Counted from the first letter of the stretch, positions 15,137 to 23,707 are shown. The stretch is 53,868 nt of DNA from Prevotellaceae bacterium UBA4361 (GCA_002393575.1 DGSN01000049.1:1-53868), one strand, 5' to 3'. The notes: generated by a model not told the origin, from the sequence alone. A program made the numbers and translations.

Positions 15137-15829
15137 CTATTCCGTCAGCCATTTGAATTGCTGAGCGAGGTGGTGCATCAATCCCATGTTGACAAAGAAT
15201 GTGAAAGCGCCATCAACGTGGTCGGATGTAGAGAACGTGTCATCCCATACCTTGAACAACTTGCCCTCATCAGCGGCATGGGCATCACGGAATGAAAGAT
15301 AGTTGGAGTAAGGCACTACCATGTCAGCCTTTGAATGGAGGAAAGCAATGCGATGCTTGGGTTGCCATCCTGTGGTAATGGAGTTCTGAGCCAAGGCACG
15401 GTGCAGGGCGGTGCAGGCATCTGTACTCTGTGCAGGCACCGACTTGAAGTTGTCGGCATTGGCGAAGTAAGCATTGCTTTGAGCTGTGAACAGTTTCTCA
15501 GCCTTGCCCCAGGCTTCCTTTGACGTACTAAAGGAAGTACTGACGGTCTTCACATCGAACATCTCTGCCATCTGCTCCGGGGTGTAGGTACGGCCGTTGG
15601 CTGTCAGTCCGTTCTCCACCTGCTCTACCAGCATCTGCTGGATTTCGTCTGTAGAGTACGCCTTGCTATTGATCCAGTCGATGATACCCGTGTCGAGGAA
15701 CTGCTGCGAGAGGAAGTCCTCCAGTCGGTAGTCTTCCGAACACGCTGTGAACCCCGTTACCAACACCATTGCAAACATAAAGGCTGCGATGGCCTTCGTA
15801 CTGTTCTTGAAATAAGCTTTTGTATTCAT
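15137..15829 (-). CDS. Lipoprotein, probable remnant of an alpha/beta-hydrolase (lipase-like)
   Basis: This 230-residue protein starts MNTKAYFKNSTKAIAAFMFA and has a lipobox (VTGFTAC), so it is probably a membrane-anchored lipoprotein. The C-terminal third (RIAFLHSKADMVVPYSNYLS, then TSDHVDGAFTFF) looks like the part of a secreted alpha/beta-hydrolase carrying the catalytic Asp and His. No G-x-S-x-G nucleophile elbow is present and the chain is short for that fold. I infer an internal deletion or a domain that has lost activity. The longer frame from a TTG at 15985 is rejected because a good promoter lies between it and this ATG. Confidence 0.65.
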   Translation of the reverse strand: MNTKAYFKNSTKAIAAFMFAMVLVTGFTACSEDYRLEDFLSQQFLDTGIIDWINSKAYSTDEIQQMLVEQVENGLTANGRTYTPEQMAEMFDVKTVSTSFSTSKEAWGKAEKLFTAQSNAYFANADNFKSVPAQSTDACTALHRALAQNSITTGWQPKHRIAFLHSKADMVVPYSNYLSFRDAHAADEGKLFKVWDDTFSTSDHVDGAFTFFVNMGLMHHLAQQFKWLTE

Positions 15830-15867
15830 TTTCTTAATTATTATTTTTTTGTTTTGTTTTCTGAGTG

Positions 15868-15899
15868 CAAAGTTACGGCGGTTTTCAAGCCGTTCCAAA
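15868..15899 (-). promoter_or_regulatory. Promoter for the lipoprotein gene
   Basis: On the minus strand, TTTG (15899-15896), 20 bases, then TAACTTTG (15875-15868). It supports the start codon at 15829 and a leader of about 30 bases. Confidence 0.75.
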
Positions 15900-15996
15900 T
15901 AGCAAGGCTTCATTTGTTCTAAGTCTTTGCGACAACCACATGAAAGTACGACAAATCGGCTACACACCCTCTGCTTTTGTCGCAAGGCATCTATAA

Positions 15997-16032
15997 AGAG
16001 GGTGTTTTAAAATAGATACATCCTCTTTTTTT
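15997..16032 (+). terminator. Terminator-like hairpin
   Basis: GAGGGTGT and ACATCCTC can pair (one G-T wobble) and are followed by seven T residues. There is no plus-strand gene directly upstream. It resembles the folD terminator in sequence and may be a stray copy or a backstop. Confidence 0.5.
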
Positions 16033-16073
16033 CAATTATTTTCAAGCATCTTCTGAAAAAAAAGATAAAAAGT

Positions 16074-16104
16074 TTTGGAGAGTCGAAGAAAAGCATTACC
16101 TTTG
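16074..16104 (+). promoter_or_regulatory. Promoter for tRNA-His
   Basis: TTTG (16074-16077), 19 bases, then TACCTTTG (16097-16104), a full consensus match. The tRNA begins 28 bases later. Confidence 0.8.
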
Positions 16105-16131
16105 CACTCGCTTTCGAAAGGGAGCAGACAT

Positions 16132-16206
16132 GGTGGATGTAGTTCAGTTGGTTAGAGCGTCAGATTGTGGTTCTGAATGTCGTGGGTTCGAGTCCCACCC
16201 TCCACC
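16132..16206 (+). tRNA. tRNA-His (anticodon GTG)
   Basis: A cloverleaf with acceptor GTGGATG/CCTCCAC, anticodon loop TTGTGGT giving GTG, and T-arm GTGGGTTCGAGTCCCAC. The base before the acceptor is G (16132) and the discriminator is C (16206), the G-1:C73 pair characteristic of tRNA-His. CCA is not encoded. It has its own promoter and terminator. Confidence 0.95.
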
Positions 16207-16223
16207 CCAACAAGTAAAATTAA

Positions 16224-16262
16224 GGGTAAATCGAATTTCCGATTTACCCTATTTTATTTTTT
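16224..16262 (+). terminator. Terminator after tRNA-His
   Basis: GGGTAAATCG (16224-16233) pairs with CGATTTACCC (16240-16249), followed by TATTTTATTTTTT. It may also serve the convergent esterase gene. Confidence 0.9.
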
Positions 16263-16278
16263 CATGTTTGGTTTGTTG

Positions 16279-17403
16279 CTATCGAATCACCTTGTCTTCC
16301 AGTCCCCAACTCATGATGGCTGAGATTTGAGGTATCAGACAGGAAGCAATCTTACGCTGCCCTTGATAGTTAGGATGCCAATCTGCACCCATGTCGTATT
16401 GCTCCGTTACCATGTTTTGAAGCGAATTGGCAAAAAACACTTTTGGCAAAGCCTGCGCTCGTTGTCTCACTTCCTTGAGTGCTGCATGAAGGTAAGCATT
16501 CACCGAATGAGGTTCAATGCAGAGAACTGGCACTTCACCATAGTGTTGACGCAGCAAGTTGATAAGCTTCATATATGCCTCTGCATACTGTTCTGGAGTA
16601 GGAATAGCGACGGGTGAGAAGTCGTTTGTTCCTAAATTGATGAGCACAATGTCAGGACGATGGCGATTGAATGCATACATCTTGCTACCATCCTTATCCA
16701 TCACCCTCTGCACACGGTGGCTCATGCTTACGTCCGAAATCTGTTTGGCATCTCCCCAGTTTCGCACAATACCCTGTCCCGAATGAGCCGTCAGAGAATA
16801 GTCGGCATCGAAGTATCGAGCGATAATGCATCCGTATGCCTTATCGCAATTTTCAGTATCAACACTGAATCGGTCGTTAGCCTTATTGCTTTCTGTGCCG
16901 TAACCACAGGTATAGGAGTCACCGTACACTTCGATGAACCGTTTCTTATCAGCAGGGCGAGTCAACACTCCGTTCGTAGCGATTCGGAAACCCATGATTC
17001 GCGTAGTGCCATATTCGCCTTCGGTGCATCGCTGAAGTCGTAGCAAGTGTTTACCCTTCCCCAGCCCATTGGCCAAAGTCAACCATTGACCCTCTTTGTC
17101 ATTCACACAGATTTTCCTCACACATTGTCCATCGACATATATATTATAGAATGTAGTACCCGTGTCAGCGATTTTCACTTCAAAAGTGCCACCTGTGAAT
17201 TCAGTCTCGAAATAAGTGCCAACCCAGTCGTACTGAATCTCTCTTTTCGCGGAATCATCTATACGTCCCACGTACCTTACTTCCTGCGCATTGGCTGCAT
17301 ATTCCTTCCATCGCCCTTTTGCCTCAACTGGCAATTGGACTATCAGCGCTATGGCTAACATGAACAGGGCAAATTCTGTTTGAAAACGTTTTGTGTGTTG
17401 CAT
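16279..17403 (-). CDS. Secreted SGNH/GDSL carbohydrate esterase, CE2-like
   Basis: This 374-residue exported protein has a signal peptide (FALFMLAIALIVQLPVEAKG). Residues 35-145 look like the N-terminal jelly-roll of CE2 esterases. The SGNH catalytic domain follows: GDSYTCGYG with nucleophile S163, the GTND block at 258-261, and DWHP with D341 and H343. CE2 enzymes remove acetyl groups from plant polysaccharides such as xylan or glucomannan. It stands alone and converges on tRNA-His. The exact sugar substrate is not deducible. Confidence 0.85.
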   Translation of the reverse strand: MQHTKRFQTEFALFMLAIALIVQLPVEAKGRWKEYAANAQEVRYVGRIDDSAKREIQYDWVGTYFETEFTGGTFEVKIADTGTTFYNIYVDGQCVRKICVNDKEGQWLTLANGLGKGKHLLRLQRCTEGEYGTTRIMGFRIATNGVLTRPADKKRFIEVYGDSYTCGYGTESNKANDRFSVDTENCDKAYGCIIARYFDADYSLTAHSGQGIVRNWGDAKQISDVSMSHRVQRVMDKDGSKMYAFNRHRPDIVLINLGTNDFSPVAIPTPEQYAEAYMKLINLLRQHYGEVPVLCIEPHSVNAYLHAALKEVRQRAQALPKVFFANSLQNMVTEQYDMGADWHPNYQGQRKIASCLIPQISAIMSWGLEDKVIR

Positions 17404-17596
17404 GGTTTAAATAATCGAATAATGATAGTCTGAAAAATGTCAAATCTCATGCAAATCTAATCATAAATTTCAACAAAAACAAATGTTTGAAATTAAATTA
17501 AAATTTAAAAGCTTAAAGAGCCAAAAATCAACCCATTTTTACTTTCTTCTTTTTAACTTTTCATTTACAAAGTTTTTAATTTCTAATTTTTAATCA

Positions 17597-17604
17597 TATC
17601 TTTG
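17597..17604 (+). promoter_or_regulatory. -7 box for the ABC-F gene
   Basis: TATCTTTG lies 28 bases before the ATG at 17632. It overlaps the TTG of the longer frame, so the ATG must be the start. The preceding 190 bases are AT-rich and repeat-like, without a clear -33 element. Confidence 0.6.
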
Positions 17605-17631
17605 CGGTCATTAAAAATTCTCCACAGCATC

Positions 17632-19419
17632 ATGGCAACGGTTAATCCATATCTTGAAGTGTTGGGACTGACGAAACGAATTGGCGCCAGAGTCCTGTTT
17701 CATGACATATCATTCACTGTCGGCGAAAGAGAGCATATCGGACTCATCGCCAAGAACGGTACAGGAAAATCAACCCTTCTGAGCATCATCGCAGGATTGG
17801 ACAGCCACGATGGCGGCAAGATGATTTTTCGGAACGACATCAAGATGGCATATTTGCAGCAAACTCCATCTTTCGATGGTGAATTGACTGTAGGTGAAAT
17901 CTGTCTGGGACATGCCAATGAACTTCGCACCAAGCAAATTCTCACCCAGCTCAAAATCACGGATATGGACCAGAAGATGAAGCAACTGTCAGGAGGAATG
18001 GTGAAACGCGTAGCATTGGCACGTGTATTGGAGAATGAACCCGACTTGCTGATTCTCGATGAGCCAACAAACCACCTCGATGTAGAAATGATTGAATGGC
18101 TGGAAACCTATTTAAGTCGCACCACAGCCAGCCTGCTCATGGTGACTCACGACCGCTATTTTCTCGACCACGTGTGCAACTCCATCATCGAAATGGACGA
18201 CTCCACCATCTACCGTTACGAAGGCAACTATTCCTACTACTTGCAGAAACGCCAAGAACGCATCGACCAAACCCGTGAGGAAATCATCAGAGCGAACAAC
18301 CTCTATCGCACGGAACTCGAATGGATGCGGCGCATGCCACAGGCACGAGGACATAAGGCTCGTTACCGTGAAGAGGCTTTCTACAAATTAGAGAAAATTG
18401 CCAAGAAGCGCATTGACGACCAAAACATGCGGTTGGAAATGGGCAACAGATACATCGGCTCGAAAATTTTCATTGCAGAGCACGTGTCCAAATCCTTTGG
18501 AGAGAAAACCATCCTGAAGGACTTCAACTACAGTTTCTCCCGCTATGAGAAAATGGGCATCGTGGGAAACAACGGAACAGGCAAATCCACTTTCATCAAA
18601 CTACTTCTGGACGAACTCACTCCCGATGAAGGACATTTCGATGTTGGTGAAACCGTCCGCTTCGGCTATTACAGCCAGGAGGGAATATGTTTTCGAGATG
18701 AAGCCAAGGTCATTGATGTGGTTCGCGACATTGCCGAAGTGGTTGACATGGGCAATGGGCAACGCCTTTCTGCCAGTCAGTTTCTTCAGCATTTTCTTTT
18801 CGAACCAGAGCAGCAATACAACTACGTCGGCAAATTGAGCGGAGGTGAGAAACGTCGTCTCTACCTCTGCACAGTGCTGATGAAAGCTCCTAACTTTCTC
18901 ATTCTCGATGAGCCGACCAACGACCTCGACATCATCACTTTGCAAATCCTCGAAGACTATTTGTCGAAGTTCAAGGGATGTTTCATCGTTGTGAGTCACG
19001 ACCGCTATTTCATGGATAAGATAGTTGACCACATACTCGTGTTCGAAGGAGACGGCATCGTGAAAGATTTTCCAGGCAATTATCGCGACTATCGACTGCT
19101 GAAAGAAGAAAAACTCAACGCCTCGTCCAACGAGAAGAAGACAAGTACAGCAACGGAAACCACGTCTGAACAGAAGGGCATGAACAGGGATGGGTCTCAA
19201 CGGAAGCGGAAACTCAGTTTCAAGGAACGAAAGGAACTGGAGCAGCTCGACAAGGACATAGCCCAACTTGAAGCTGAAAAGAAAGAAATCGAAGCGGGAT
19301 TAAGCAGTGGAAAACTCAGCGTTGAGCAAATCACCAGCATGTCGAAGCGATTGCCAATTCTGACCGAAGAACTCAACGAGAAAGAAATGCGATGGCTCGA
19401 ACTCAGCGAAATCGAATAG
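17632..19419 (+). CDS. ABC-F family ATPase (Uup-like)
   Basis: This 595-residue soluble protein has two ATP-binding cassettes and no membrane part. Cassette 1 has IAKNGTGKST (about 39-48), LSGGMVKR and LLILDEPTNHLD. Cassette 2 has VGNNGTGKST (about 312-321), LSGGEKRR and FLILDEPTNDLD. A linker of about 80 residues with an arginine-rich RRMPQARGHKARYREE segment joins them. A charged C-terminal coiled coil (about 530-595, KERKELEQLDKDIAQLEAEK) resembles Uup. ABC-F proteins act on the ribosome as translation factors or antibiotic protectors. The Uup-like tail favours a housekeeping role over resistance. The engB gene follows at 55 bases. Confidence 0.9.
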   Translation: MATVNPYLEVLGLTKRIGARVLFHDISFTVGEREHIGLIAKNGTGKSTLLSIIAGLDSHDGGKMIFRNDIKMAYLQQTPSFDGELTVGEICLGHANELRTKQILTQLKITDMDQKMKQLSGGMVKRVALARVLENEPDLLILDEPTNHLDVEMIEWLETYLSRTTASLLMVTHDRYFLDHVCNSIIEMDDSTIYRYEGNYSYYLQKRQERIDQTREEIIRANNLYRTELEWMRRMPQARGHKARYREEAFYKLEKIAKKRIDDQNMRLEMGNRYIGSKIFIAEHVSKSFGEKTILKDFNYSFSRYEKMGIVGNNGTGKSTFIKLLLDELTPDEGHFDVGETVRFGYYSQEGICFRDEAKVIDVVRDIAEVVDMGNGQRLSASQFLQHFLFEPEQQYNYVGKLSGGEKRRLYLCTVLMKAPNFLILDEPTNDLDIITLQILEDYLSKFKGCFIVVSHDRYFMDKIVDHILVFEGDGIVKDFPGNYRDYRLLKEEKLNASSNEKKTSTATETTSEQKGMNRDGSQRKRKLSFKERKELEQLDKDIAQLEAEKKEIEAGLSSGKLSVEQITSMSKRLPILTEELNEKEMRWLELSEIE

Positions 19420-19474
19420 CCCCAATTTTCCACCAACAGTTATAAAAAATTCATTTTATATTATAAATAAAGGT

Positions 19475-20071
19475 ATGACCATCAACTCAGCAGAATTTCA
19501 ATGCAGTAGTCCAAGAGCAGACATGTGCCCACAAACCGACCTTCCCGAATACGCATTTATCGGCAGGTCGAACGTTGGCAAATCAAGCCTCATCAACATG
19601 CTTACTGGCAGAAACAAATTGGCAATGACATCCTCCACACCAGGAAAAACCATGCTCGTCAACCATTTTCTTATCAACAAGGAGTGGTATTTGGTGGATT
19701 TGCCAGGCTACGGTTTTGCCCTGCGAGGGAAGCGCGAGATGGACAAGCTATGGAATCTTATCAGCCACTATGTGCTCGACCGCAAGCAGCTCACCTGCCT
19801 TTTTGTCCTGATTGACATACGCCATGAGCCCCAGCAGAAGGACCTTCAATTCCTCCAGTTCCTCGGAGAGAATGGCATTCCCTTTGCCATCATCTTCACG
19901 AAAGCAGACAAGATTTCTCGTCAAAACATTCAGCGTAATGTCAGCAGCTACCTGAAAGAACTCGAAAGCAGTTGGGAGGAACTTCCTCCGCATTTCATCA
20001 CCAGTGCCACATCCAAACTGGGCAGAGACGAAGTCCTGGATTACATTGACTCCATCAACAAAAGCTTGTGA
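19475..20071 (+). CDS. engB: Ribosome biogenesis GTPase EngB/YsxC
   Basis: This 198-residue small GTPase is needed for late assembly of the large ribosomal subunit. It has GRSNVGKSS (30-38, G1), STPGKT (G2 region), DLPGYG (about 75-80, G3), FTKADK (G4) and ITSATSKLG (G5). The length is typical. It lies 55 bases after the ABC-F gene on the same strand. Confidence 0.95.
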   Translation: MTINSAEFQCSSPRADMCPQTDLPEYAFIGRSNVGKSSLINMLTGRNKLAMTSSTPGKTMLVNHFLINKEWYLVDLPGYGFALRGKREMDKLWNLISHYVLDRKQLTCLFVLIDIRHEPQQKDLQFLQFLGENGIPFAIIFTKADKISRQNIQRNVSSYLKELESSWEELPPHFITSATSKLGRDEVLDYIDSINKSL

Positions 20072-20182
20072 AAAGCAACCAAAATAGAATTCTACCAATA
20101 TAGAAAAATAATAACAACAAAATTTATAGAACTCCTTAAAACAATTCTTCTGATAAAAATATCTCATTTTTCTATTGTTTCC

Positions 20183-20214
20183 TTTGGTAGTTTCACGGGA
20201 AAAGCGTACTTTTG
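20183..20214 (+). promoter_or_regulatory. Promoter for rho
   Basis: TTTG (20183-20186), 20 bases, then TACTTTTG (20207-20214), a full consensus match. The rho ATG is 420 bases further on, implying a very long leader. Confidence 0.75.
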
Positions 20215-20220
20215 CATTGT

Positions 20221-20636
20221 TTTTAGAGAAAATTCTTTTGGGAAGAATTATGTAAAGCATTCCCAAAATACTATTAACCCAATTCAAAACTTCGTCTTTC
20301 AAGTCATCATCATGCACATACATGCTTCAGCAAAAGGGAGCAAAACGTGCAATTCAACCAACTGAGCAGCAAGCTCAAACGAAGAACAATGCAGACGAAG
20401 ATGGGGGATAACAATTACATTCCATAGTATTTCACATTTCATCTATTCATATTTCAACAAAAACTATCTGAACGAAATAAGTTCTTGTTCCAAAAGAACT
20501 GAACCACATAAGCCTGCACCCATGCAGACACAAACCATCCGTATGTGTGTATGCTTGAACACGGAAGGAGGTTCAAAAGAGAAAGACTGATTCATTCTCA
20601 CATTCCATTCGAAATTAATAATTATCATAAATCTAT
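20221..20636 (+). promoter_or_regulatory. Long structured 5' leader of rho
   Basis: About 415 bases lie between the predicted start site and rho. Close to the 5' end, two stems exclude each other: AATTCTT/AAGAATT (20231-20249) and TTTTGGGAA/TTCCCAAAA (20236-20268). Further down are AGTTCTT/AAGAACT (20480-20500) and CTGCA/TGCAG (20513-20526). Short open frames exist, for example 17 codons from 20312, 29 codons from 20322 and 22 codons from 20522. The leader is C-rich with few G residues in several stretches, which would suit Rho loading. Autoregulation is inference from E. coli rho. Confidence 0.5.
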
Positions 20637-22667
20637 ATGCAACAGTATAACAAAGAACAACTCACAGGCAAGACCTTGGACGAATTGCGTGGCATTGCTG
20701 CTGAATACGACATCAACAGCAATGGCATGAGCGAGATTGACCTTGTGTACGAAATCCTGGAAGAACAGGCAAAAGCCGCTGCCGAGAAGAGTACCACAAA
20801 ATCAACCGCCACACGCAAGCGTACCCGAATCCAAAAAGTGGATCGCGTCTATACAGCCAATCAAGAGAAAGCCAAGAAAGTAGATAAGACCGTCATGAGA
20901 AGCGTGGACGGTTCACTTTTCGGTTCTCTCTCCGACGAAGAGAAAGCATTGATGGCACAAACACAAGAGAACGAAAAAGCTGCAGCACAAGAAAGCCTCG
21001 AAGCATCGAACAACGCTTCCGTTGACAACGCTCCTAAGAAGAAAACAAAAAAGACAAGCACTAAGAGCAAAAAGACACAGACCGAGGACGCAGAACCAGT
21101 AGCTCTTGCGCAGCCTGAAGCCGCACAAGAAGAGCCATCCCTATTCACAGAAAACACAAACAAGGATAACAACGAGGCAGAATCCGACTTCATCATCGAA
21201 GAAATGAAAAATGTGGACGAAGATGCTGCCACTGCCACAGCCCCTGTCACCCAGACAGCATCAGCCTCCCAGCAGCAAGAAGCAGAGAGAAGCGAAGAAG
21301 CTGTGGAAAAAAATGAAAAAGACATGAACACAAACTCAAACCAAGAAAACCACCTATTCCCAGCTGAAGAGGAAGACGGTGAAGACTTCATCATTCTGGA
21401 GGATATTCCTTCAGAGGAATCTGTCACAGGACGCAGTCCTTTGGCATTCTTCAAGCATTTCGACCACGTACAACCCGTTGTCAGCACGAATCGAATCGAA
21501 ACAACCAACAAAACGGTTGAACCTATTGCCAAGCAGAAGGCATACGACTTTAGCAATATCATCACCGTCACTGGCGTACTCGAAATCATCGACAGCTATG
21601 GATTCCTTCGCTCATCCGACTACAACTATCTGGCTTCTCCCGATGACGTTTATGTCAACCAAGCACAAATCAAACATTACGGCCTGAAGACAGGTGATGT
21701 CATCGAAGGCACTGTTCGCCCTCCAAAAGACAGTGAAAAATTCTTCGTATTGGTGAACATCATAAAAATAAACGGATGTGACCCTTCAGTGGTGCGCGAC
21801 CGCGTCTCCTTCGAATTCCTCACACCGCTTTTCCCTAACGAGAAATATAACCTATGCCGAGGCGATGGCAACGACAGCCAGTCGTCACGCATTGTTGACC
21901 TCTTCACTCCTATAGGAAAAGGACAGCGTGCCCTCATTGTTGCCCAACCAAAGACTGGTAAGACACTCCTCATGAAGGACATCGCCAACTCCATTGCCCG
22001 CAACCACCCAGAAGCATACCTCATCATGTTGCTCATCGACGAACGCCCTGAGGAAGTAACCGACATGGCACGCACCGTCAATGCAGAAGTTGTAGCTTCC
22101 ACATTCGATGCTCCAGCCGAGAACCATGTAAAAATCGCAGGACTCGTACTCGAAAAGGCAAAACGCATGGTAGAGTGTGGACACGATGTCGTCATTTTCC
22201 TCGACTCCATCACACGTTTGGCACGAGCTTACAACACGGTCAGCCCAGCATCAGGCAAAGTGCTTTCGGGAGGTGTGGATGCCAACGCACTCCAGAAACC
22301 AAAGCGTTTCTTTGGTGCCGCCCGCAACATCGAAGGTGGTGGTTCCCTCACCATCGTTGCCACAGCCCTCATTGACACGGGTTCTAAGATGGACGAAGTG
22401 ATTTTCGAAGAGTTCAAGGGAACAGGCAACATGGAGCTTCAGCTCGACCGCACACTCTCCAACAAGCGCGTCTTCCCTGCTGTCAACCTCGTTGCTTCAT
22501 CCACTCGTCGCGACGACCTCCTTCAGGATCAGACAACCGTCAACCGCATGTGGATTCTCCGCAAGCACATAGCCGACATGACATCCATGGAAGCTATGGA
22601 CTTGATGAAACGCTATATGGAAACCACCCACAGCAACGAAGAACTGCTCCTCAGCATGAACGGATAA
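20637..22667 (+). CDS. rho: Transcription termination factor Rho with long disordered insert
   Basis: This 676-residue hexameric RNA helicase ends transcription; E. coli Rho has 419 residues. Residues 1-45 form the N-terminal helical Rho_N domain (NKEQLTGKTLDELRGIAAEY). About 45-295 is low-complexity and highly charged, rich in Lys, Glu, Ala, Ser, Thr and Gln. From about 298 the RNA-binding OB domain follows (VTGVLEIIDSYGFLRSSDYN). The ATPase has AQPKTGKT as Walker A (near 435-443), LIDERPEEVTDM, VVIFLDSITRLARAYN, and the R-loop region SGKVLSGGVDANALQKPKRF. Walker A reads QPKT where many Rho proteins have PPKA. A terminator follows the gene. Confidence 0.97.
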   Translation: MQQYNKEQLTGKTLDELRGIAAEYDINSNGMSEIDLVYEILEEQAKAAAEKSTTKSTATRKRTRIQKVDRVYTANQEKAKKVDKTVMRSVDGSLFGSLSDEEKALMAQTQENEKAAAQESLEASNNASVDNAPKKKTKKTSTKSKKTQTEDAEPVALAQPEAAQEEPSLFTENTNKDNNEAESDFIIEEMKNVDEDAATATAPVTQTASASQQQEAERSEEAVEKNEKDMNTNSNQENHLFPAEEEDGEDFIILEDIPSEESVTGRSPLAFFKHFDHVQPVVSTNRIETTNKTVEPIAKQKAYDFSNIITVTGVLEIIDSYGFLRSSDYNYLASPDDVYVNQAQIKHYGLKTGDVIEGTVRPPKDSEKFFVLVNIIKINGCDPSVVRDRVSFEFLTPLFPNEKYNLCRGDGNDSQSSRIVDLFTPIGKGQRALIVAQPKTGKTLLMKDIANSIARNHPEAYLIMLLIDERPEEVTDMARTVNAEVVASTFDAPAENHVKIAGLVLEKAKRMVECGHDVVIFLDSITRLARAYNTVSPASGKVLSGGVDANALQKPKRFFGAARNIEGGGSLTIVATALIDTGSKMDEVIFEEFKGTGNMELQLDRTLSNKRVFPAVNLVASSTRRDDLLQDQTTVNRMWILRKHIADMTSMEAMDLMKRYMETTHSNEELLLSMNG

Positions 22668-22698
22668 TTCGAACAAATATAGATAAAAAACCGAGAAT

Positions 22699-22744
22699 AA
22701 AGAGTGGAGAATCACCAGCAAGGGACTCTCCGCTCTTTCTTTTG
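22699..22744 (+). terminator. Terminator after rho
   Basis: AAAGAGTGGAGA (22699-22710) pairs with TCTCCGCTCTTT (22726-22737), followed by CTTTT. Confidence 0.85.
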
Positions 22745-22758
22745 TACCCACCAAAAGT

Positions 22759-22868
22759 AAATCCCCTATCGCGTAAGAGTACATCCCCTATCGCGTAACT
22801 GTCGTGCCCCAATCGCGTATGAGTCGTGCCCCAATCGCGTGTGGAAACATCCCCAGCGCTTCAGATGG
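22759..22868. repeat. Tandem array with a 22-base period
   Basis: There are four full units, starting at 22759, 22781, 22803 and 22825, with core CCCC(T/A)ATCGCGT, and a degenerate fifth from 22847 (ACATCCCCAGCGCTT). Each unit is exactly 22 bases. The array sits between the rho terminator and the minus-strand terminator of the DUF4369 gene, outside any predicted transcript. Confidence 0.85.
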
Positions 22869-22883
22869 TGGAAACATGCATGA

Positions 22884-22914
22884 CAAAAAAAGCGATACAT
22901 CATCGTGCATCGCT
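22884..22914 (-). terminator. Terminator for the DUF4369 lipoprotein gene
   Basis: On the minus strand, AGCGAT (22914-22909) pairs with ATCGCT (22896-22891) and is followed by TTTTTTT. Confidence 0.75.
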
Positions 22915-22951
22915 CTGAATTATTTTGTGTTCTTACATCATTCAATCCTCA

Positions 22952-23647
22952 TCATTTTCCTCCTTCCTCGCATCGACGCATGTAATCCTTCACCTCCTTG
23001 TTGTTCTTGAAAGATTCGGGCGCATTGAAGTAAAGCTCGTCAATTTGAGGAGTAGTGGTGGGATGTCCAAAAATGGAGTAAGCCTGATTGCAAAGCTGGA
23101 TGAACCAGGTGGTACCTAACACGTTGTCGTAATTGTCCTTGATGAACTGGGTTTCGAGCTTATCCTGGGCATGTCCGTATTCCATTTCTGCTGCTGACAA
23201 CTCGTCGATGATTTCATCCTGAGAGTAACCATCTATATACATCTGGCTCTCTCGCTTGGGCAGTTCGGCACGTAGCATTGCCAAAGAGTCGCGGGAAGTG
23301 AGAAAGCGATAGAGTTTGTCGTTGAGTGGAGTGCCGGCAATCTTGATTTGCGAATTGGCAATGTCAATTTGCACCACGCCTTTCTCAAGGACTATAGGAA
23401 TGAAATTGTTCTCACCCATGAAAACATTGACATACATAGGCGAATCGAGTTGTCCCGACATGCGGAACTGTCCATGCAGAACTTCGCACGAGTCCAGCAC
23501 CTGATAGACATTGTTGTCCAACGTCTTGATATAAGCCATTTGCCCATCGAGGAGCGTTTCTGCCGAGGAACCTACCACGGAATACTGTTCGGCGCAGGCT
23601 GTGAGCAGAAACGACAATGAAACAATGGAATATATTAAACTTTTCAT
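22952..23647 (-). CDS. DUF4369-type lipoprotein
   Basis: This 231-residue protein has a lipoprotein signal (MKSLIYSIVSLSFLLTAC). Residues 25-120 (LDGQMAYIKTLDNNVYQVLD, then GQFRMSGQLDSPMYV and IVLEKGVVQIDI) match the DUF4369 pattern, usually the N-terminal part of Bacteroidetes thioredoxin-like proteins. Here no thioredoxin domain or CxxC follows; the C-terminal half is helical and charged. It probably sits in the periplasm or on the outer membrane. The function is unknown. It has its own promoter and terminator. Confidence 0.8.
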   Translation of the reverse strand: MKSLIYSIVSLSFLLTACAEQYSVVGSSAETLLDGQMAYIKTLDNNVYQVLDSCEVLHGQFRMSGQLDSPMYVNVFMGENNFIPIVLEKGVVQIDIANSQIKIAGTPLNDKLYRFLTSRDSLAMLRAELPKRESQMYIDGYSQDEIIDELSAAEMEYGHAQDKLETQFIKDNYDNVLGTTWFIQLCNQAYSIFGHPTTTPQIDELYFNAPESFKNNKEVKDYMRRCEEGGK

Positions 23648-23676
23648 TTCCTTTTCTCTGTTTTTATAAAGTGACG

Positions 23677-23707
23677 CAAAAGTACGATTTCCACGTCAAC
23701 CCACAAA
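23677..23707 (-). promoter_or_regulatory. Promoter for the DUF4369 lipoprotein gene
   Basis: On the minus strand, TTTG (23707-23704), 19 bases, then TACTTTTG (23684-23677). Confidence 0.75.

Noticed and set aside
15830..15985. Longer lipoprotein frame starting at a TTG
   Set aside because: A full promoter lies at 15868-15899, inside the extension, and the lipoprotein signal starts at 15829.
17602..17631. Ten-codon upstream extension of the ABC-F gene
   Set aside because: Its TTG start lies within the -7 box, so it cannot be in the transcript; the ATG at 17632 matches the family start.
22759..22868. CRISPR array
   Set aside because: Units are 22 bases with no separate unique spacers, few in number, and no cas genes are present.
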